DNA of 64,000 nucleotides. Origin: Adiantum capillus-veneris (taxonomy: Eukaryota; Streptophyta; Polypodiopsida; Polypodiales; Pteridaceae). Location of the stretch: NCBI GenBank assembly GCA_014529385.2, contig CM043971.1:27038769-27102768 (forward strand), given 5' to 3'. A program made the translations under genes and the position numbers. The notes under the pieces are model-generated. The model did no database searches, had not been told where the DNA came from, and worked only from the letters and a program-made list of their open reading frames with translations. How positions within the stretch are numbered: the stretch's first letter is position 1; the number at the start of each line of letters is the position of its first letter. This document shows positions 34,906 to 46,001 of the stretch, in pieces.

Positions 34906-34955
34906 AATCTCTATTGTATCCCTTATTGTAACTCGTGTTGTAATCTTTCATAATA

Positions 34956-35960
34956 ATGGAGAGCCAACGCCAAATGTCTGGATATCCTCTTTTCTTTGGA
35001 GAGCCTGGAGAGGATGCAGAATTATTTTTAGCAAATTTCAAGATGTCTTGCCGTATCAAGAGGATAGTAACCGATCAAGAATGTGTAGAAATGTTTGAGG
35101 TGGTCCTTAGGAAAGATGCTAGTACTTGGTTTGACTCTTTGCCTGAGGAAGTTAAGGGGAATTACATAGAAGTTTTGAATCGTTTTAAGAGATACTTCTT
35201 TGATCCCCAAAACACTCAAAAACTATGGCAAGACATTGTTTCTCATAAGCAAAAAGACTTAGATGACTACTACTTGTACAAGCAAGAGTTTCTACGTCTT
35301 TGGGCTCTATGGATACGAAATGTTGCTAACCCTGGTGATGGTGCAGAATTTTTAAAGAAGGAGAGGTTCATAGCCGGACTCGTTCCTGACCTTAAGGTAA
35401 AAGTTGAGGCAGGTGCACCTGCTACTTTTGATGCAGCTGAAACTAGGGCTGCTGAGAAGTATAGGAAACTCAAGTGCTTAAGGGGAGAGGTTCCAATAGA
35501 AGGTCTTAGACCCAAAGGTAAGTCACAAGCATCAACATCTAGGGAGCTTCCTGAGGTAACGGCTGAAGTGATTGAGAAGTTAAATGAATCTTTAAGCAGC
35601 GTGTCAATTCACCTTGCACAAGTTGTAGGTCCAAAGGGACAAGCAAAGAAGTCAGAAGAGAGAGAGCCACGAACTAGGAGAGTCTTGCAATGTTGGAATT
35701 GCGGAGAGTCTGGACATGGGATGTATAATTGTCCTTGGCCCCGTGGAGAGCCAGGGAGACCTAACTTGAATTACCCAGTGATGAATGTAGGTGAAGGAAC
35801 TAGTCAGCAACCACGGCTTATACAAAGGCCAACTGGAGCAAGACCACCTCCACAAGGAATGGAAGGAGTTCCACCTTTGCCAGACCCAAACGTGCATGTG
35901 GTAGAGGTGACAAATTCAAATGAGTTTGACATGGAAGCCAATGGCATTAAGCGTGGCTGA
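34956..35960 (+). CDS. gag: G1 gag polyprotein (334 aa)
   Basis: ATG at 34956. Residues about 20-170 form the retrotransposon capsid domain (ASTWFDSLPEEV, FKRYFFDPQN, FLRLWALWI, ERFIAGLVPDLK). A CCHC zinc knuckle CWNCGESGHGMYNC lies at about 248-261. It would package element RNA into virus-like particles. It ends at TGA (35958-35960), but the frame stays open beyond to 36257, so the stop may be a mutation or a readthrough point. Confidence 0.9.
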   Translation: MESQRQMSGYPLFFGEPGEDAELFLANFKMSCRIKRIVTDQECVEMFEVVLRKDASTWFDSLPEEVKGNYIEVLNRFKRYFFDPQNTQKLWQDIVSHKQKDLDDYYLYKQEFLRLWALWIRNVANPGDGAEFLKKERFIAGLVPDLKVKVEAGAPATFDAAETRAAEKYRKLKCLRGEVPIEGLRPKGKSQASTSRELPEVTAEVIEKLNESLSSVSIHLAQVVGPKGQAKKSEEREPRTRRVLQCWNCGESGHGMYNCPWPRGEPGRPNLNYPVMNVGEGTSQQPRLIQRPTGARPPPQGMEGVPPLPDPNVHVVEVTNSNEFDMEANGIKRG

Positions 35961-36260
35961 GGAAAAGGTAAAGAGAAAGAAGGAGTCACATCACAGAGTG
36001 ACCATGGACAAGGCAAGAAGGCAAAGGAAACCAAGGAAACCAAGAGGACTCGACGTCGTATCAACCTCCAAGACTTCCCTCTTGGACATGGTATGGCTCC
36101 GTACAACTTGTTGGAAGACATGAGAGGTAAGGGTCCTGATATTTCATGGCCTCAATTTCTTGCATTATGTCCACAAGTTAGGAGGGATTTAACAAGGGCA
36201 GTTAGCACTAGGAGAAAGGTAAAAGAGAGTGTGCCTGTTGTAAAAATTGCACAAGCTTAA
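35961..36260 (+). pseudogene. Gag-pol linker of G1, in the gag frame
   Basis: About 99 codons in the gag frame between two stops (TGA 35958, TAA 36258). It is Lys/Glu-rich at first, then LLEDMRGKGPDISWPQFLAL and CPQVRRDL, a segment found before the protease in many plant Gypsy polyproteins. It shows gag and pol were one long frame. Confidence 0.65.
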
Positions 36261-37976
36261 ATGAATGAGGACATTACACCGGTGCTAGACTGTTACATCA
36301 AAGGAAGATTGGTTAGGAAAGGTCTAGTGGATGGGGGTGCACAAATTTGCATCATGATAGAGGGACTCATGCAAAGACTAGGCATGCACATCCAGGAGAC
36401 ACCTGAAATCAAAGTCAAGATGGCAAACAATAGCAAGGCTAGGTGTGTAGTCATTTGTAAAAATGTCTTTGTAGAGGCCTTTGGCACTAAGAAAGCGGTG
36501 GATTTTTATGTTATGTCGACCAAGGGAAGTGGTTATCCATTTATCCTAGGAAGACCATGGCTAATGAAAATGCGAGCTTTGCAGGATTGGGAGAGTGGGA
36601 AATTAATTTGCAGGAATGACAATCATAAGAAGGTTGTCTTTGACATGAAGGAGCAACGCCAAGAGGAGCTCCATGAAGAATCATCTCAAAGTGAGACGGA
36701 AGAAGGTTGGACCGATAGCACTTCAGAAGAAGAAAGTAGCGGCAGCATTACTGAAGAGGAGTCTTCCATCGAAGTCATGGGGGTAAGGTTTAAGCCAAGC
36801 AACCAAGAGACCTCTTGTCAAGGCTTGGAGGAGGTAGGTCCTCAAGAGAACGAAGGTGTTCAAGATGAAGGGATGCTGGAAGGTATGCTATCAACAACAC
36901 TTACAAAGGATGAAAGAGAGGAGTTCAAATGTGTGCTAAGGAAGTTTCCTATGCTTTTTGCTAAAGACTACATGGATGTGCATGGGGTAGATGTTGTTCA
37001 AAACAAGATTGAGTTAAAGCCTGAGGCCACACCTAAAGCTCAGAAGCTACGAAGGCTAGGAGTTATAAAGGAACAGGCTCTACTCAAGGAGGTAAGAAAG
37101 CTTCTAGCAGCAGGTTTCATTTATCCAATGGAGAATTTAGAGTGGGTCTCTCCTGTTGTTGTCACTCCTAAGAAAAATGGCAAGTGGAGGGTGTGTGTGG
37201 ATTACCGTCCCCTCAATGAGGCAACAAAAAGAGATCACTTTCCCCTCCCATTCCAGGATGAGATACTAAATGAGGTAGCTGGTCATGAGAAGTACACTGT
37301 GTGCGATGGTTACTCAGGCTACTTTCAAATAGGTATCGCATTGGAAGATCAATTGAAAACAACCTTTATCACTCCTTGGGGTTGTTATGCTTTTAGAGTC
37401 ATGCCATTTGGTCTGACAAATGCTCCTGCAACATTCCAACGTTTCATGAACATGGTGTTTCAAGCATTCTTTGGAAAGTCAATTAGGGTGTTCATTGATG
37501 ATTTCTGCATTTATAGCTCAAAATCATTGCATCTACAAAGGGTAGAGGAAGGTTTTAAGAAGCTCTACGACATGGGAGGTCAACTCAACCCCGACAAGTG
37601 CCACATAGGTGAGGATGAAGTGATCTTGCTCGGTCACAAGGTCTCCTATAAAGGCATTGAGGTGGATCCTTCAAAGGCAAAGGCTCTTATTGAGCTCCCA
37701 TCACCGAAGAGTCTTAAGGAGGTCATCTCTTTCATTCAGAAGGTGAAGTATATGTCACGCTTCATTCACTTAGCCTCGGAGTTGCTTCATCCTTTGCAAA
37801 AGTTGACACAACAAGTAGAATTTGCATGGTCTGATGAGCTTGAAGAGTATTTTTGTAACATTAAAGTCATTTTGTCAGAGCTACCAACACTCATGCCTCC
37901 TTGTTGGGAGTACACATTCTTGCCTCCTTGTTGGGAGTACACATTCATGCCTCCTTGTTGGGAGTACACATTCTAG
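36261..37976 (+). CDS. pol: G1 protease and reverse transcriptase (571 aa)
   Basis: ATG at 36261. The aspartic protease lies at residues about 10-115 (LVDGGAQICIM active site with Asp-Gly-Gly, then FILGRPWL). An acidic linker with poly Ser/Glu follows to about 210. The RT spans about 250-440: GKWRVCVDYRPLN, YTVCDGYSGYFQIGI (Asp of motif A), AFRVMPFGLTNAPATFQRFM, VFIDDFCIYS (catalytic FIDD). The frame ends in three copies of a PPCWEYTF repeat and a stop at the point where RNase H should start. Confidence 0.9.
   Translation: MNEDITPVLDCYIKGRLVRKGLVDGGAQICIMIEGLMQRLGMHIQETPEIKVKMANNSKARCVVICKNVFVEAFGTKKAVDFYVMSTKGSGYPFILGRPWLMKMRALQDWESGKLICRNDNHKKVVFDMKEQRQEELHEESSQSETEEGWTDSTSEEESSGSITEEESSIEVMGVRFKPSNQETSCQGLEEVGPQENEGVQDEGMLEGMLSTTLTKDEREEFKCVLRKFPMLFAKDYMDVHGVDVVQNKIELKPEATPKAQKLRRLGVIKEQALLKEVRKLLAAGFIYPMENLEWVSPVVVTPKKNGKWRVCVDYRPLNEATKRDHFPLPFQDEILNEVAGHEKYTVCDGYSGYFQIGIALEDQLKTTFITPWGCYAFRVMPFGLTNAPATFQRFMNMVFQAFFGKSIRVFIDDFCIYSSKSLHLQRVEEGFKKLYDMGGQLNPDKCHIGEDEVILLGHKVSYKGIEVDPSKAKALIELPSPKSLKEVISFIQKVKYMSRFIHLASELLHPLQKLTQQVEFAWSDELEEYFCNIKVILSELPTLMPPCWEYTFLPPCWEYTFMPPCWEYTF
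37893..37975 (+). repeat. 27-bp tandem triplication at the RT-RNase H join of G1
   Basis: Three copies of CATGCCTCCTTGTTGGGAGT plus ACACATT (period 27). It replaces the segment that should hold the first catalytic Asp of RNase H, and the downstream domain is in another frame. So it marks both a deletion and a frameshift. Confidence 0.9.
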
Positions 37977-40272
37977 TGTTGGAAGGGAAACGATTGGTGC
38001 TGTGTTGCTACAACAAGATCCCCACAGTACAAGGATGCGACCCATCTACTTTGCTAGTAGGGTCATGAATGCTTTGGAGAGAGACTACACAGAAGTAGAA
38101 CTCATGATGCTTTCTCTCATGTTTGCGATGAGAAAGTTTAGATCCTACCTGCTACCAAAACCTTTTGTAATTCTCACTGCAGAAAATTTGTTCCCTTGGG
38201 TGTCATCTCAAATGAATCTTAGTACTAGGATCTCAAAGTGGATTATGGAGTTGCAAGAGTTCCAATACTCTTTCAAGGTAGAAGATAGTGTGCGTGCACA
38301 ATTGGCAGGGATTCTCACTTATAGGGTACATGAGAAGGAAATTAAGGTGCCTCAAGTAAAGACCCTACCATTGCCACCACCAAAAAGTATTCCCAATGCT
38401 TTTACCTTGTTCTTTGATGGAGCTTTTCGACGAGCCACAGGGAAAGCAGGGGGAGGGCTAGTGTTGCTCAACCCAAGTGGAGAGGTGGTCATGAAAGAGA
38501 AGGTCAATCTACCAGGTTCAACTAGCAACAATGAAGCAGAATACGACACACTACTTCATGGTTTGAAGATGTGCATTGGCCAAGGGATAAAACGTCTCAT
38601 GGTAAAGGGAGATGCACTTCTCGTTGTTAAACAGATTTTAGGCATTTGGGCATGCAAGAATGAAAGCTTAAGGACAAAGGTTCATGCCATTCGTAAGATG
38701 TTTAATCAGTTTGAAGAAGTGCAACTATATCATATTCCGAGGAAACAAAATGAGAATGCCGATTTACTTGCACAACAAGCAGTTACATGTGTTGAGAGAG
38801 AAGTGCAGGTCATCATGGTGGCAGCAGCTGTCAAGCAACCGAGATACCAGGGATTGGAGTCATTGGCTCCCATTATTGGCTACATTTTGGAGGGTGAGTT
38901 TCCACAAGACTTCACGAAGGCTCAGAAGAGGAGACTCATGAAGAAGGCAAGTTTCTATCTCTTCCTAAAAGGCTCCCTCTATCAAAAAGGGAAGGATCAA
39001 GTGTGCATAAGAGTACCAACTATCGAGGAAATTCCAGCCATTCTAAAAGTTTTGCATGAAGAGGCATGTGGTGGTCATTTTGCCCAAGAATCAACTGTGA
39101 AGAAGATTTTGCTTGCGGGGTATGTTTGGCCAAGCTTGCATGTGGATGTCCAACATTGGTGTAAAAGTTGTCACAATTGTCAGGTAAATGGGAATAGAAG
39201 ATTGATTTATGGTCCAAGGCAAATTGTGCTTGCAAATGGACCCTTTGAAAAGTGGGGCATTGATGCTATGGGTCCTCTGCCTAGGACAAAAAATGATGAA
39301 CTCTACATTCTAGTGGTTGTAGACTATATGACTAGGTGGGTGGAAGCACAAAGTGTGGCAAAGGTAAATGAGAGGACAGTGAGCAAATTTGTCTACACTC
39401 ACATTTGTTGTAGATTTGGCACACCTTTGGAGATTGTTTCTGATAATGGTCCAAGGTTTAGAAAGGGATTGCTCACAGAAGTCTGTGAAGAACTTCGCAT
39501 TCTACATCGTCACAGTACACCCTACTATCCCCAATCAAATGGTTTGGTAGAAAAAGCTAATGGTGTCATTGCAGGCATCATTAGAAAGATGGTGAAAAAC
39601 AAGACAAAGTTGTGGGATGACTTCTTGGATGGTGCCTTGTGGGCGTATCGAACCACATATAGGGAAGCCACGGAGTTCACACCATTTCACTTGGTCTATG
39701 GTCAAGAGGATTTACAGCCAATTGAACTAAACATTCCAACAATGCGACTTCATGGCAAATCAGCACAAGATGATCAAGAAGCATGGATGGATCGACTTCT
39801 TACCTTAGCTGAGCTTGAGTGGAAAAGAGAAGCAGCATACGAGTGCTATAAAAGGAAAGCCACACAGACAAAGGAGAAGCTTGACAAGAAACTGAAGGAC
39901 AAAGGCATCAATGAAGGAGATCTTGTGCTAAGGTATGACAATCGACTCGATAATCATTTTGATGCCAAATTTGAAACAAGATGGCAGGGGCCATATATAG
40001 TCAAGAAGGCTTTCAATTCAAGTTACTATCAACTTATGGACTTGAATGGGAAAGAGCACTCCAGGAAGGTAAACGGCTATCGCTTGAAGCCTTACTTGAG
40101 TCGCCTTCTACCAAAGGATCTACCAGAGCAAAAGGCAACTATCCCATGTAAGTATTGTTCCATGAAGCATGAGTGTAACACAAACCAAAATTCCAAGGGG
40201 CCAAACAATAAAGATCTTGTCAAGGACTCTGAAGCACTCTCTTTGGAAAAGATTCTTTATGATGGTACATGA
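37977..40272 (+). CDS. pol: G1 RNase H, second RNase H and integrase
   Basis: The frame is open from 37822 but meaningful from about 37980. A first RNase H remnant (TIGAVLLQQDP, PIYFASRVM, EFQYSFKVED) lacks the initial Asp block. The second, archaeal-type RNase H at about 38395-38790 is complete: LFFDGAFRRATGKAGGG, NNEAEYDTLLHGL, MVKGDALLVVKQI, HIPRKQNENADLLA (D, E, D, D). The integrase follows: HFAQESTVKKI with WCKSCHNCQ (HHCC), WGIDAMGPLP, IVSDNGPRF and YYPQSNGLVEKANG (DDE), and an SH3-like end. Stop at 40270. Confidence 0.9.
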
Positions 40273-40284
40273 ATATACCATCAT

Positions 40285-40300
40285 CCTGGGGGAGGGCTAA
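40285..40300 (+). promoter_or_regulatory. Polypurine tract of G1
   Basis: TGGGGGAGGGCTAA directly precedes the TGATAGCC start of the 3' LTR. Confidence 0.75.
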
Positions 40301-42978
40301 TGATAGCCATTTTTTCGGCTCTCTGTAATTGCCATAGTGAGTTATCTCACCCTATCAAATCACTCAAACACTGTGGTTACCCTCACCCTGTCACTGTATA
40401 TAGGTGCGTGTGAGTTAGGGGACTTTTCCCATATCTCCTTACTGAAATAAAAACCCTCAATTAGCTAATCATTGGGCTAGTTGAGACAAAAAAATAAAAA
40501 ATATAAAAAATATAAGTATATTATGGCCCATGCGTATGTAAATATTTCTTTGAATATAGGGCCTAAATAAAAGATTTTTTCATAATTATTTTGGTATTTA
40601 TTTAAATATTTCTACTTAGGTGTGTGTTATTTATGCTCTGTACATTGCCTCGCCATTACCACAATTTTTCTTACCATTTTTTCATACTCTTTATTCCATA
40701 TAGAAATATTTTCATGTAAGCTTCTCTTATATTTGGTGTAACTCCACCCCAACAAAAATCCAAAAAAAAAACTAGTTTTATTTATGTGTATATTTTTTCA
40801 CTATTGTGATTTTCCCCTTCCTACATCTATTTTGTTTTTTTTCTAAAAAATTAGAACACCAAAAATATTTATCTTTTTATGGTAGCCTCATAATGAGAGA
40901 GATTTCTTTTGACCCCTTTATATTTTTTCCACTTATATTATTTATATTTGACATGTACATATTTTTTAGACCCCTCAATATTTGATTTTCTTAATTGTAC
41001 TATTCACTTATATCATGATCTCAACGCTATCTTCAATTATAGACCTACCAAATAAGGTCAAGGGTAGGTGGCATGCATACATGCACTATGGGGGGCTCAC
41101 TCTTGGAGGTATTCAAAAGAATCATCCAAAGAAGGACCCCACAAGGACCTTGTGCAGTGGAAAAAAACGATCGATTTTCCTAAATTTTTAAAAGTCACTT
41201 GTTTTTCAAATTTGAAAAGGTGATACAAACAAAAGTTGTAGCTCCTAGGCTGAGCTTTTGCCTCAAATTTTTTCATATTTTTTTGAGCTACGAGCTGTGA
41301 GCTATGATTTTATTAGTGGACCCCAGTTTTCCCATGCTATGCAGCCACACTCTCTCTTCCACTTTATCATTTTCCTCTTTCACACACACTTCTCCACTCA
41401 TCATCCCCACCTCTCTCACCACTCCTCTCTGCACCCTACTCACCTTCTCCTCAACCTTGAAAAATAAGAGAAACCATGGTGAACTCATACCTCCCACACA
41501 CAATTCCATTCCAAAATTGACCACATAGTCTCATTTTTCCTCCTCCAAATTACCCATATCTATCAAAAAAATCACAAAATTCAGCCTCTTCTCTTAAAAG
41601 ACAGCATCATGGTGGTTGATTACTCAACTTCAATTACCTTGTCTCTCAAGGAAGGTCAAGAGTGGAGAAAAAATGTACCGTCAAAGCTAGTGGACCGTCA
41701 ACAAGCGTCAAAATTGGCCCTACTCAAGACACTTGGAGCATCAACCTTGTAAGAAATCCACCTTTTCTTACTTCTTAAGAGTTTTTCTTCCTTATTTGTA
41801 TCCTACATGGATACTCCCATTGTAAATATCCAATTTCATTTGTAAATTAATACTAACTCTACTAACACTAACCCACTATGAAAAGTCCTATCACCTCCAT
41901 TTCTCTCCTCTCTCTTTCCCCACCAACTTCTTGATAATTCCAAGCAAAAGAAATTAGATAAATTGCTAAAAATCTAACCCAACCATGGTTAGAGGAGTAA
42001 CCCTAGCCTTCAAAATTGCTATAAAAGGAGGGTGTAGCTAGCACAAAAAGGGGGGAGAAGAAAGAGAACTATGCTATAGCTTGAGAAGCCAAGCTCAACC
42101 TCTTGAGAAGGAGCTCTTGAGTGGAATCTCATTGGCATTAGGCATATGTATGTGTTGTATTAGGGGTGATTAGCAAGGGAACTCTATGCCATTGTAAGAG
42201 AGAGTGATCATTAAATTGAGAGTAGGAAATCTATCATTTCTCCTACTAGAGTAAGCCCAACATTTGCTGAATCAAGGAGGGTGAATTTGGACTAAGCATG
42301 GATACCTTGTCTCCCTTCCAATGTGAAGTCATGGACAATAATGATGTTTAAGTGTCTTGGTGTTTTATTTAAGTTCTTGATAGCTTGTCTCCGGGTATTG
42401 TTATCAATTTAGCCATAAATCCCACATGCTGTAAGAGGGCGACAGGGTGGAGAGGACTCCCCTGGCCTTAAGACAGTGATTGGGGTGGCTTTTTTCTTGT
42501 GATGTGTTGTGGTGTAATTTACTCAGGCTATGTTGAACAAATACTAATCTCACTTTGATTGGTCATGACAGATTTGTAAGAAGGCATTAGTGCAACAAGC
42601 ACCCCCTTCCCCCTTCTCTCTCTTTCTTACATATATATATTTATGTTTGCTTGATCATTAACGATACACTTCAAAGCAGCCCGAGCACCATCTCTCTCTC
42701 TCTCTTTCTCTCTCTCGTGTTTTAGTGTGTGAGAGTGTTCCATTGGTGTTAGGGTTAGTGTAAATTCCTTGCTTGTTTGTGGGTTGCTCTAACGATTCTC
42801 CTCTTTTGCGTCCTAGTTCGGTCTTAAACTAGGTGGTGCCCCTTGTGTAGTTGGGATTTGGCTGTGGGTTTGTTGTTTTGGTTTGTGTTGTGTTGTGCCC
42901 CAGCCCCATTGAGCAGCACGGGAGCCTTGAAGGGTGTCTAGAGGTTGCTCTTCTTGTTGCCCGTCCCGGACCGCCTCA
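40301..42978 (+). repeat. 3' LTR of G1, 2678 bp
   Basis: Matches 30620-33291 with scattered substitutions and a longer CT microsatellite near 42692. The copied TATA box is at 42020. Confidence 0.95.
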
Positions 42979-43745
42979 ACGCTGCTATCTGAACCGCGGC
43001 TCTGTTTTTTGCTCATCCTCTTTGATCTGCTGCCACGTCTTGTGTGAGATGTAGGCTGATACTCTCTCATGATGGTCTCCATTATATAATTGATTTTGTT
43101 GCAATTAGGATCAGGCCAAGGCGTCATAATGCTAGTCAAAAACTGCATCTCTGCGAGTTGGCGAACTCGCTATCTCATCTCAGTCCCGACTCTATCCATG
43201 TCAACAAAACCATCTGCCTGTAGAGTATACACCTTAGAGGCACTAGGATCGTGTGCCACCCAAGGTGTTTGAGGTGTGCTAAGAGGTGTGTCGAGAGGTG
43301 TGCTTGGGTATGATGGGGGTCGTGAGTGAGGAGGGGTCGAAGCATCTGTGGACCCTCCTCCACAGCAACCACCACCTTCACCTGACGATCGCCGAGATCG
43401 GCGAGTGCGCCTGTGCTGTAGAGATGAGGACGTACCCGCCTTTGCCGTACCCCTAGGTGTCGAAGCGGCCATGATGGGAGACCTCTCAGGCATCATACCC
43501 ATAGGCGTCCACGCCCCCATAGGCGTCCCCCCCCCCATAGGAATCCCCCCCATAGGTGTCCCCTCCATAGGCATTGGACCCTCGGGTGTGAAGCCCAGAG
43601 GCATGGTACCCGTGTGTCTGGCTACCCAATACTGAGACGCATCTTCCATCTGACTGGGCGTCATCCATGTGACGAATCCCATAAATACATACGCACTCAT
43701 AGAAGCGGGATCTTGATATTGGTCTGCCATACTAAAGTCCTGCAC
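42979..43745 (-). pseudogene. CACTA-A TNPA-like gene, upstream exons
   Basis: Minus-strand exons: 43745-43170 begins MADQYQDPASMSAYVF and carries a Pro/Met/Gly-rich repeat (MGGIPMGGGTPMGAW) and a basic RRTRRSRRSS patch. A GGGCCGGGSTDASTPP block matches GGGCCGNFTADASTPP of CACTA-B (46920-47290). A further exon at 43148-42979 is basic (RRGSRSKRMSKKQSRG). The protein would bind subterminal repeats. The frame across the G1 junction is not clean, so decay or an intron is involved. Confidence 0.6.
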
Positions 43746-43780
43746 AAAGAAAGTAAAAGAAAGTGTTAGAACACCTTTGT

Positions 43781-44577
43781 TTAAATTAAGAAAGAGCTTA
43801 ATTTTAAATCAACGTCTTCACACAAAAACTTACAGACCTCGACTAGTGAGGCATCATCGATAAGATCTTGCACCGTATCATCGCCTATCTCTAACTGCAA
43901 ACATAACTTTGCCCCAACTCGTTCTGGCAGATTTTCTTCATCCATTGCATCTTCATCTACAAGTGTTATATCTGTCTCGACTACATCATCCCTCGTATAT
44001 CCATGCGACCACAGTGCCATGTATGTATGATACCTCCAGTCACATCCAATAGCCAGCTCTTCCTCTTCTAGAGATACGGGTTCTCCGATATACAAAACTT
44101 CATGATCTTTTCTCGCATGGCGTCGTTCATTTTCTTTGGCACCCCTTGCCCCTACGGCTCCTCTCCCACCAATCTTGCATCCTCCTCATCGCTCCATAGT
44201 CGAGGCATTTCTAGGTCAGAAACGGATAGAAATTCGGTCGTCAAGACAAGAGACTCTTGCACCAACCATCCTTCTGCCATGCTCCCCTCTGGACGCGCTT
44301 TTTGGGGAACAAAACCCTTAAGTGTTTTCATGAACCGCTTTAGAAAGAACATCCAACGGATGTGGACTATACATGCATAGGACGACATTCGACGTGACCA
44401 AGCTGACCTTCGTGTAAGTGATGGCCATCTGGAAGATAACGATGGTGGCCTTGATAAATTTTCTTTCGAAGCGAGGCAAAATATCACACATCCAAAGACG
44501 GCCCGCAAATTGGACGTGCATTGTATCCCGAAGTTGTAAGCCGTGCATATATTAAAGCATGATTCAATACTACACAA
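43781..44577 (-). pseudogene. tnp2: CACTA-A tnp2 transposase, C-terminal part
   Basis: Frames give FKRFMKTLKGFVPQKARPEG (44375-44290), SMAEGWLVQESLVLTTEFLS, the KTLKGYVRNKARPEGS-type signature of tnp2 proteins. A later exon (44095-43781) is acidic (TLVDEDAMDEENLPERV). A shift separates 44548-44318 from the KARPEGS frame. Confidence 0.75.
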
Positions 44578-44599
44578 AGTACTTGCGAATAGTGAGAAT

Positions 44600-45437
44600 T
44601 TTGTAAATCAAGAACCATTACCAGAAGATTCACCGTATCCTGGCCAATCATGCATAGTCCACATAAGAAGTCCATGGATCCTTGCATGCTGTTGTCTTGC
44701 TGGTTCAACCGCATCTGCTATGTCGATCCCATGCCATAACTCCTAGAGCTCGTCAACTAGTGGTGCTAGATAAACATCCATGTTTTTTGCCTTGAACTTA
44801 CCAGGTACAATCAAGCCTAATATCAAATGACCCTTCTTGATGGCAAGCCACGGCGGGAGGTTGTAATTGACAAGGCACATAGGCCAAGTGCTCCATGACG
44901 AGCTTCTCAAGCGAAATGGATTGACTCCATCCATTGCCATGCCCAAATGCAAATTACGTGGGTCACTCTTAAAATGTGGCCACGTATCTTCAATGTGCCT
45001 CCAAGCCTTTGAATCAGCGGGCACCCTAAATGTGGTGTCAGTGGATCTATTCGTAGACTTCCACCACATCAACTTTGCAATGGAACCACAACGAAACATG
45101 CTTTTTATCCTCAGAATAACAGGAAAATGCCGCAACACTTTAGCTGACACTAACTCCCCAACCGCATCTTGTTTGTAGCGCATTGCTTCGCACTTAGGAC
45201 ACGATAGACAATCTGCGAATTCATTGCGAAAAAGAATGCAATCATTTGGACATGCATGAATCTTGTTGTAATCCAAGCCAACTGAGGTCAATAGTCGCTT
45301 TGTATCTGGCCTAGAGGGGGGCATTTCATTGCCAGTCGGGAGAAGTTTCTCCCGCAACAACCTGTTTAAGCCACATTAAATTAAAAGCTCCCCAAGCACG
45401 TCACCATTGCAATCGGAAAATCTCTTTTTTAAGTTAC
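44600..45437 (-). pseudogene. tnp2: CACTA-A tnp2 transposase, central part
   Basis: A 205-codon open stretch (45360-44746) reads LDYNKIHACPNDCILFRNEF, CPKCEAMRY, HLGMAMDGVNPF (Asp), WPMCLVNYNLPPWLAIKKGH and MDVYLAPLVDEL (Asp). After one TAG the same frame continues ELWHGIDIAD to MWTMHDWPGYG. This is the Transposase_21/tnp2 core that cuts the element ends. The N-terminal side stops at 45437, where CACTA-B starts, so the gene is cut by insertion. Confidence 0.88.
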
Positions 45438-45655
45438 CACTACAAGAGGTTGTGTGCTCTTGTGACGCTGTTAGCGACGGAAATACACTGGGTTTTTATA
45501 ACCCCCGGCGTCGCTAGAACCGTCGCTAATAGCGTCGCTATATGCCTCGCTATATAGAGACGCTCATAGCGACGGTTATAGCGACGTTTACACAGAAGTC
45601 TATAGCGACGCTCTAGAGCCATAAATAGCGACGGTTATAGCGACGCCCGAGAGAT
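45438..45655 (+). repeat. Terminal and subterminal repeats of CACTA-B
   Basis: CACTACAAG followed by about ten copies of TAGCGACG or its complement CGTCGCTA between 45466 and 45645, several as close inverted pairs (TAGCGACGGTTATAGCGACG direct pairs). This is the typical TNPA-binding array. Confidence 0.88.
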
Positions 45656-45807
45656 TTTTTTTTTGGTGACAGGGCATTGAATGCCCTGCCACCCATCAAG
45701 CATATTGTACTTGATTCACTTTTTTAAAAAAGTGCAAGGGTAGATAATAGACCCAAAATAGTCACCCACAAGACACATTGTTTGCAAAATTGACAAGCGT
45801 AAAATTG

Positions 45808-45910
45808 ACAATTGTACACATCATAGGCAAAATGAATTGATTGGAAAATGTAATAATGACAATTGTACAACATCATAGGCATAAAGAATTGATTGGCAAA
45901 ATGAACTGCG
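45808..45910. repeat. Two tandem copies of an about 48-bp unit
   Basis: GACAATTGTACA, CATCATAGGC and GAATTGATTGG recur in order at about 45807 and 45857. It lies between the terminus and the last TNPA-like exon of B. Confidence 0.75.
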
Positions 45911-46001
45911 GTGACAAATGTAATAATATACATGGTTCAAAAAGACGTATAAAATCCGTCTCATGATACATAAGCTATGAGAAACCCTAAACTAATGCTA
46001 T

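Larger units (their letters stand above)
30620..42978 (+). mobile_element. Gypsy element G1 (Tat-like, dual RNase H), 12.4 kb
   Basis: Long LTRs (30620-33291, 40301-42978; TGATAGCC...CCTCA) flank leader ORFs, gag, protease, RT, RNase H, a second archaeal-type RNase H and integrase on the plus strand. ACGC flanks both ends (30616-30619 and 42979-42982) as a 4-bp target duplication. The second RNase H between RT-RNase H and integrase is the mark of the Tat lineage (known from the literature on plant Gypsy elements). gag and pol share one frame with two stops between them. The insertion is in CACTA-A. Confidence 0.92.
29250..45437 (-). mobile_element. CACTA-A transposon, left end and body, split by G1
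   Basis: It begins CACTACAACAAAAAAGG at 29250 with a possible 3-bp target TTA before it. A subterminal zone with many TTCGACG/ATCGATG-type motifs follows. Minus-strand exons lie on both sides of G1: a TNPA-like gene (30340-30619 and 42979-43745) and a tnp2 transposase (43781-45437). The tnp2 gene stops at 45437 because CACTA-B is inserted there, and its N-terminal part and the right end of A would lie beyond B, outside the window. It belongs to the plant CACTA (EnSpm) superfamily. Confidence 0.85.

Noticed and set aside
43348-43635. Pro/Gly-rich plus-strand frame
   Set aside because: It is the complement of the TNPA-like exon, whose homology to CACTA-B supports the minus strand.
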